From NCBI GenBank assembly GCA_016200765.1, contig JACQEC010000282.1:1-7967 (forward strand): DNA of 7,967 nt, written 5' to 3'. A model generated the notes under the pieces. The model made no database searches. It was given only the letters and a program-made list of their open reading frames with translations, and was not told the DNA's origin. Origin of the DNA: Chloroflexota bacterium. Its GTDB lineage: Bacteria > Chloroflexota > Anaerolineae > JACRMK01. The translations under genes and the position numbers were made by a program. Every line of letters begins with the position of its first letter. The stretch's first letter is position 1. Positions 4,751 through 7,967 of this stretch are shown here, piece after piece.

Positions 4751-7273
4751 TCAAACGACAATATTAATCAGCTTCTCTTTAACGTAGATGACCTGACGCG
4801 GGGCTTTGCCGTCGAGATACTTCTGCGCGCCGGGCGTCGCCAGCGCCAACTCCCTCGCGCGCGCCTCGCCGATGCCCATCGGGACCTGCACGCGGTCGCG
4901 CACGCGGCCATTGACCTGCACGATCAGCGTGAACGACTCCTCGACGGCGGCCTGCGGGTCGTAGGCCGGCCACGCCTGTTGGTGGATGCTGTACGCGCCG
5001 CCCAGCCGCGCCCACAACTCCTCGGCGACGTGCGGCGCGATGGGCGCCATCATCAACAGCAGGGCGCGTGTCGCCTCGCCCCAGACCGTGGCGGGATACG
5101 CCGCCGCCTCCTTCGCGCGCGCCAGCGCGGTGGTCAACTCCATCAGCGCGGAGATCGCCGTGTTGTGCTTGAACGCTTCCATGTCGTCGGTGACGCGCTG
5201 GATGGTCTGATGCACCACGCGGCGCAGAGCCTTGATTTGATCGTCGCTGGCCGCCGGCCGCGGGCCTTTAGCGGTCGGGCGCTCCACGATCAGCGACCAG
5301 GCGCGGTTGATCCACTTGCGCACGCCGTCAATGCCGGAGCTGTCCCACGGGCCGCCTTGATCCCATGGGCCGATGAACATCAGGAAGGCGCGCACCGTGT
5401 CCGCGCCGTAGCGGCGCACCAGCGGGTCGGGCGCGACGACGTTGCCCTTGGACTTGCTCATCTTCTTGGCGCGCTCGCCCGCTTTCTCGACCATGGTCGC
5501 GTGGTCAATGCCGCCGGTGTACTGATCAACCGGCAGCCACTGATCGGCCAGCGCGCGGTTAAATGGCTCGGCTTTCATGTTGGTGTTCAGGAAGGCGTAC
5601 TGGTACCACGACGAATCCACAAACGTGTCCATCGTGTCGGTTTCGCGGCGCGCGGGCCGCCCGCAGATGGGGCAGGTGGTGTTCAGAAACTTCTTGTGGA
5701 ACAACAGCGGCGACTGCCCTTGCGGGTTAAACTTGACCCTCGCATCGGTGGGCAGGATGACCGGCAGGTCTTCTTCGGGCACCGGCACGATGCCGTGCTC
5801 GTCGCAGTAGATGATCGGGATGGGCGTGCCCCAGTAGCGCTGGCGCGAAATCAGCCAGTCGCGCAGGCGGTAGGTGACGGCGGCCTTGCCCGCGCCGATA
5901 GCTTCCAACTTCTGCGCCACCATCCGCTTGCCGTCCGCGCTCGGCGTGCCGTCGAACGGGCCGGAGTTGACCATCGTCCCCTCGCCGGTATAGGCCTCGG
6001 CCAGCGGCTGGCCGTCCCAGCCGGGCGGGGCGATGACGACCGGGGTAGGCAGGTTGTACTTTTTGGCGAACGCCCAGTCGCGCTCGTCGTGAGCCGGCAC
6101 GCCCATAATCGCGCCGGTGCCGTAGCCCATCAGCACGTAGTCGGCGATGGTGATGGGGATGCGCGCGCCGGTCAAGGGATGCGTGGCGTGCGCGCCGATG
6201 AAGAAGCCGGACTTTTCCTTATCGGTGGCCTCGCGGTCAATGTCGCTCTGGCGGCGCGCGGCCTGCACATACTGCTCGACCTCGGCCTTGCGCTCCGGTG
6301 CGGCCAGTGTTTCGACCAGCGGGTGCTCCGGCGCCAACACGATGAACGTCGCGCCGTACAACGTGTCTGGGCGCGTGCTGAAACACTGGATGGCCTCGCC
6401 GCTCTCGCTCCGGAAGATGATCTCCGCGCCCTCACTGCGGCCAATCCAGTTGGTTTGCAGGGTCTGCACGCGCTCCGACCAGTTCATCTTGGAGAAGTCT
6501 AGCAGTTCGTCGGCATACTTCGTGATGCGGAAGAACCACTGCTCCAGGTCTCGCTTGACGACGGGCGTCTCACAGCGCTCGCACAGCCGCTCGTCGCCGA
6601 TGACCTGCTCGCGCGCCAGCACCGTCTGGTCTTTGGGGCACCAGTCCACCGGCGCCAGTTTCTTGTAGGCCAGCCCGGCCTTGAAGAACTGCAGGAAGAA
6701 CCACTGGTTCCAGCGATAGTAGTCGGGCATGCACGTGACGACTTCCTTTGACCAGTCGAACATCGCGCCCATCGAGCGCAGTTGGCGGCGCATGTTGGCG
6801 ATATTCTTCATCGTCCACTTGTAGGGGTGGATGCCGCGCTTGATGGCGGCGTTTTCGGCGGGCAGGCCAAAGGCGTCGAAGCCCATCGGGAAAAAGACGT
6901 GGTAGCCCTTCATGCGCCGGTAGCGCGCGGCGGCGTCGCTGGGCGACATGGCGTACCAGTGGCCGATGTGCAGGTCGCCCGATGGGTACGGGTACATGGT
7001 CAGGAAGTAGAACTTTTTCCGTCCGTGATCGTTCAGATCGGTGCGGTAGAGGCCGTCTTGCTCCCAGCGCTTCTGCCACCGGGCCTCGATGGCGGTGGGC
7101 GCGTAGCGGTCGCGCCGGGGCGCGCGCCGGCGGGATGTCGTTGCCGGTTTGCGCGTTGCGGCTTTCTTGGCCGCAGGTTTTTTCGCCGCGACCTTTTTGA
7201 CTGCCGCCCTCGCGACTGGCTTGGTTGTCGTCTTGGTGGGCTTCTTGGTCTTAGATAAAATTTTCGTCGCCAT
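4751..7273 (-). CDS. leuS: Leucyl-tRNA synthetase with basic N-terminal tail and shortened catalytic domain
   Basis: This 840-residue class I synthetase joins leucine to tRNA-Leu in the cytoplasm using ATP. Residues 1-55 are a Lys/Ala/Arg/Thr-rich tail; the family core begins near AIEARWQKRW. It shows HIGH at 102-105; a zinc module with Cys212, Cys231 and Cys234; the editing (CP1) domain with TRPDT at 300-304 and AHDERDW holding Asp396 and Asp399; DWLISRQRYWGTPIP; a second CPICG pair (Cys534, Cys537); DTFVDSSWYQ; KMSKS at 604-608; the helical anticodon-binding domain (about 650-760); and the C-terminal domain with FTLIVQVNGRVRDRV. The start at 7273 is chosen because GGAG lies 7 bases upstream; a start 8 codons earlier would bury that site. 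Only 11 residues separate GGIDHA and KMSKS, where relatives have about 40 (Bacillus type) to 80 (E. coli). The frame stays open, so this is either a real deletion or an assembly error. Confidence 0.96.
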   Translation of the reverse strand: MATKILSKTKKPTKTTTKPVARAAVKKVAAKKPAAKKAATRKPATTSRRRAPRRDRYAPTAIEARWQKRWEQDGLYRTDLNDHGRKKFYFLTMYPYPSGDLHIGHWYAMSPSDAAARYRRMKGYHVFFPMGFDAFGLPAENAAIKRGIHPYKWTMKNIANMRRQLRSMGAMFDWSKEVVTCMPDYYRWNQWFFLQFFKAGLAYKKLAPVDWCPKDQTVLAREQVIGDERLCERCETPVVKRDLEQWFFRITKYADELLDFSKMNWSERVQTLQTNWIGRSEGAEIIFRSESGEAIQCFSTRPDTLYGATFIVLAPEHPLVETLAAPERKAEVEQYVQAARRQSDIDREATDKEKSGFFIGAHATHPLTGARIPITIADYVLMGYGTGAIMGVPAHDERDWAFAKKYNLPTPVVIAPPGWDGQPLAEAYTGEGTMVNSGPFDGTPSADGKRMVAQKLEAIGAGKAAVTYRLRDWLISRQRYWGTPIPIIYCDEHGIVPVPEEDLPVILPTDARVKFNPQGQSPLLFHKKFLNTTCPICGRPARRETDTMDTFVDSSWYQYAFLNTNMKAEPFNRALADQWLPVDQYTGGIDHATMVEKAGERAKKMSKSKGNVVAPDPLVRRYGADTVRAFLMFIGPWDQGGPWDSSGIDGVRKWINRAWSLIVERPTAKGPRPAASDDQIKALRRVVHQTIQRVTDDMEAFKHNTAISALMELTTALARAKEAAAYPATVWGEATRALLLMMAPIAPHVAEELWARLGGAYSIHQQAWPAYDPQAAVEESFTLIVQVNGRVRDRVQVPMGIGEARARELALATPGAQKYLDGKAPRQVIYVKEKLINIVV

Positions 7274-7280
7274 TTTCAAT

Positions 7281-7284
7281 CTCC
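7281..7284 (-). promoter_or_regulatory. Ribosome binding site deciding the leuS start
   Basis: GGAG on the minus strand sits 7 bases before the ATG at 7273 that encodes MATKILSK. This favours that start over the in-frame ATG at 7297, which would place the site inside the coding region. A second GGAGGGG lies a few bases further upstream, overlapping that earlier ATG. Confidence 0.7.
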
Positions 7285-7318
7285 GAATCCCCTCCATTCC
7301 AGCCGGGGACTTGACCGT

Positions 7319-7462
7319 CTAGTGTTGCCGGGTGGTTGACGCCGCGTAGGGGCAACCCTTGCGGTTGCCCGCCTCACGCCCGGCAAGAAGCGCGCATCCC
7401 GCGCACGGCGGGACGCGCTGAACACCTCGGAAAGTGATATCCATATGCCTGTTCTCCTCCAT
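7319..7462 (-). CDS. Possible 47-codon leader ORF upstream of leuS (doubtful)
   Basis: A 47-codon frame begins at the ATG at 7462 and has an internal in-frame ATG at 7444 preceded by GGAGGAG about 9 bases upstream. From the inner start it would encode 41 residues beginning MDITFRGVQRVPP. Two adjacent CTT leucine codons lie at codons 19-20 of the inner frame. It ends at TAG about 45 bases before the leuS start and runs through both hairpins of the leader. The sequence resembles no protein I know and overlaps what seems to be a dispersed palindrome, so it may be chance. A leader peptide acting in leuS attenuation is the only functional idea, and support is thin. Confidence 0.15.
   Translation of the reverse strand: MEENRHMDITFRGVQRVPPCAGCALLAGREAGNRKGCPYAASTTRQH
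7324..7387. repeat. Nested palindromic element in the leuS leader
   Basis: An outer inverted repeat, TTGCCGGG (7325-7332) and CCCGGCAA (7379-7386), is extended inward by a wobble and a GC pair. It encloses an inner hairpin, GGGCAACC (7350-7357) and GGTTGCCC (7363-7370), with a CTTGC loop. The inner motif, GTAGGGGCAACCCTTGCGG with its complement, is of a kind I associate with dispersed intergenic palindromes in Chloroflexota; that link is from memory. It lies in the 5' leader of leuS and could affect its mRNA, or it may simply be an inserted repeat unit. Confidence 0.6.
7392..7418. other. Strong GC hairpin in the leuS leader
   Basis: GCGCATCCCGC (7392-7402) and GCGGGACGCGC (7408-7418) form an 11-bp stem with one A/C mismatch around a GCACG loop. 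On the minus strand it is followed by GCTTCTTGCC, which has no real T-run, so it is a weak candidate for intrinsic termination. It sits 4 bases from the nested palindrome, so the two form consecutive hairpins between the toxin stub and leuS. Confidence 0.55.
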
Positions 7463-7482
7463 TTGCCCTCTTCTTCCGGATA

Positions 7483-7518
7483 TTATGTGCGCCCGTTATC
7501 CAGCAGAACCTGATCCAT
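7483..7518 (-). pseudogene. 11-codon stub resembling the start of a PIN-domain (VapC-type) toxin
   Basis: An ATG 3 bases after the antitoxin stop opens a frame encoding MDQVLLDNGRT before TAA. In type II toxin-antitoxin pairs the toxin usually starts exactly here. PIN toxins commonly open with a hydrophobic strand and the first catalytic Asp (VLLDTN-like), which VLLDN resembles. The frame then stops, and hairpin-rich sequence follows up to leuS. The simplest reading is a toxin gene deleted or interrupted just after its first codons. It is too short for a firm family call. Confidence 0.4.
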
Positions 7519-7521
7519 AGA

Positions 7522-7770
7522 TTAGTCCTTTGCGCGCAACGGAGTTGTTTCGCGTGCCTCCATGATGTCGCGCATGATTTGATCTATGAGTTCAGGTTCA
7601 TCCGCGAAAAGCCCCACCAGTGGGTCGGCAGCCGCCGGGGGCTTGACGTAAGCTTCGATTGCCTCTATCGCTAGCTCCGCCTCAGATTTTTGTTTCCGTT
7701 CGGCGGCTTGTTTCAAGGCATCATAAGTATTCTTGGGAAGCGCTAGCTCGAGTTCGACGCGTTCGCTCAT
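7522..7770 (-). CDS. Antitoxin-like ribbon-helix-helix protein (VapB/CopG type)
   Basis: This 82-residue protein is shaped like a type II antitoxin. Residues 4-11 (RVELELAL) would form the DNA-binding beta strand. PKNTYDALKQAAERKQK and SEAELAIEAIEAYV would be the two helices of a ribbon-helix-helix fold. After a Pro/Ala linker (KPPAAADP), an acidic helical tail LFADEPELIDQIMRDIMEAR is of the kind that wraps a PIN toxin. The start is well supported by AAGGAGG 5 bases upstream of the ATG. Antitoxins of this type repress their own promoter and neutralise the toxin encoded next to them, but here only an 11-codon stub follows. It therefore looks like an orphan antitoxin, perhaps retained as a regulator or to counter related toxins elsewhere. 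The gene sits 35 bases after the Nudix stop. Confidence 0.7.
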   Translation of the reverse strand: MSERVELELALPKNTYDALKQAAERKQKSEAELAIEAIEAYVKPPAAADPLVGLFADEPELIDQIMRDIMEARETTPLRAKD

Positions 7771-7805
7771 CTTACCCTCCTTCGAATATCCCTATCCGCT
7801 GGCCG

Positions 7806-7967
7806 TTACCGAAAAAACGCCTCGCCGCGAAATATCTTCGCGTCCGCGGCCTTCGCCGCACAGCACGGTTGCATCGGCGGCAGGTCGTCGAGAGCGAACC
7901 AGCCGATGTCGAGCACCTCGCTCTCCTGCTTCTGCAACGCGCCGCCCACCACCCGGCACTCAAAGAA
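7806..7967 (-). CDS. Nudix hydrolase, C-terminal end only
   Basis: The last 53 codons of a minus-strand gene run off the right edge. The frame reads FFECRVVGGAL, then SEVLDIGWFALDDLPPM, and ends AFFR before TAA. The 'E(V)..IGWF.LDDLP.M' pattern after an FF.C.VVGG strand is typical of the C-terminal half of Nudix (MutT-like) hydrolases that act on nucleoside diphosphates linked to other groups. The catalytic Nudix box would lie beyond the window and cannot be checked, so substrate and activity are unknown. The short gap to the antitoxin gene would permit co-transcription, although an antitoxin often has its own promoter. Confidence 0.75.
   Translation of the reverse strand, partial: FFECRVVGGALQKQESEVLDIGWFALDDLPPMQPCCAAKAADAKIFRGEAFFR

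Noticed and set aside
4979..6502. A 507-codon open frame on the plus strand
   Set aside because: It is antisense to leuS. The translation is Arg/Ala/Val-rich and featureless; the synthetase motifs on the other strand explain the openness.
7273..7297. leuS start 8 codons upstream
   Set aside because: It would put the best ribosome site inside the coding region; the site is correctly spaced for the ATG at 7273.
7274..7521. T-box riboswitch upstream of leuS
   Set aside because: The conserved T-box sequence (AGGGTGGNACCGCG-like) and a T-tailed terminator are not present.
7772..7963. A 63-codon minus-strand frame with an Arg-rich product
   Set aside because: It overlaps the Nudix C-terminus in another frame, and the Nudix frame gives a family-like sequence.

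Overview
The window is GC-rich DNA and looks like a chromosomal segment of a Chloroflexota (Anaerolineae-like) bacterium. That placement is an inference. It rests on the style of the leucyl-tRNA synthetase, a stand-alone PATAN/DUF4388 protein, an 856-residue Rad50-like SbcC, and two kinds of short palindromic or heptad repeats that I associate from memory with that phylum. No sequence search was possible.

Layout, left to right. Two plus-strand genes come first: the 3' end of a Kelch-type beta-propeller protein and a two-helix membrane protein whose soluble part looks PH-like. They converge on sbcC, and the two stop codons abut with no gap (TGATCA, 904-909). Everything else is on the minus strand. 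Read in transcription order from the right edge, it comprises the end of a Nudix hydrolase, a ribbon-helix-helix-like antitoxin followed by an 11-codon stub that resembles the start of a PIN (VapC-type) toxin, a 248-base gap full of hairpins, leuS, a 161-base gap with heptad repeats in inverted orientation, a PATAN/DUF4388 gene coupled to a 64-residue charged protein, tandem hairpins that probably end that transcript, and sbcC.

The genes do not form one pathway. leuS charges tRNA-Leu. SbcC is the ATPase of a DNA-end-processing nuclease, but its usual partner sbcD is not in the window. The PATAN gene and its small partner look like a two-gene signalling or adaptor operon of unknown output. The antitoxin appears to be an orphan left by decay of a toxin-antitoxin pair.

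I found no convincing new multi-gene system. The points most worth checking are: (1) LeuRS has only 11 residues between GGIDHA and KMSKS, where the family has about 40-80, so part of the catalytic domain seems to be missing; (2) LeuRS carries a 55-residue Lys/Ala/Arg-rich N-terminal tail; (3) the toxin is truncated downstream of an intact antitoxin; (4) there are structured repeats on both sides of leuS; and (5) -10-like boxes lie 6-7 bases before the start codons of sbcC and the PATAN gene, which would suit leaderless mRNAs.
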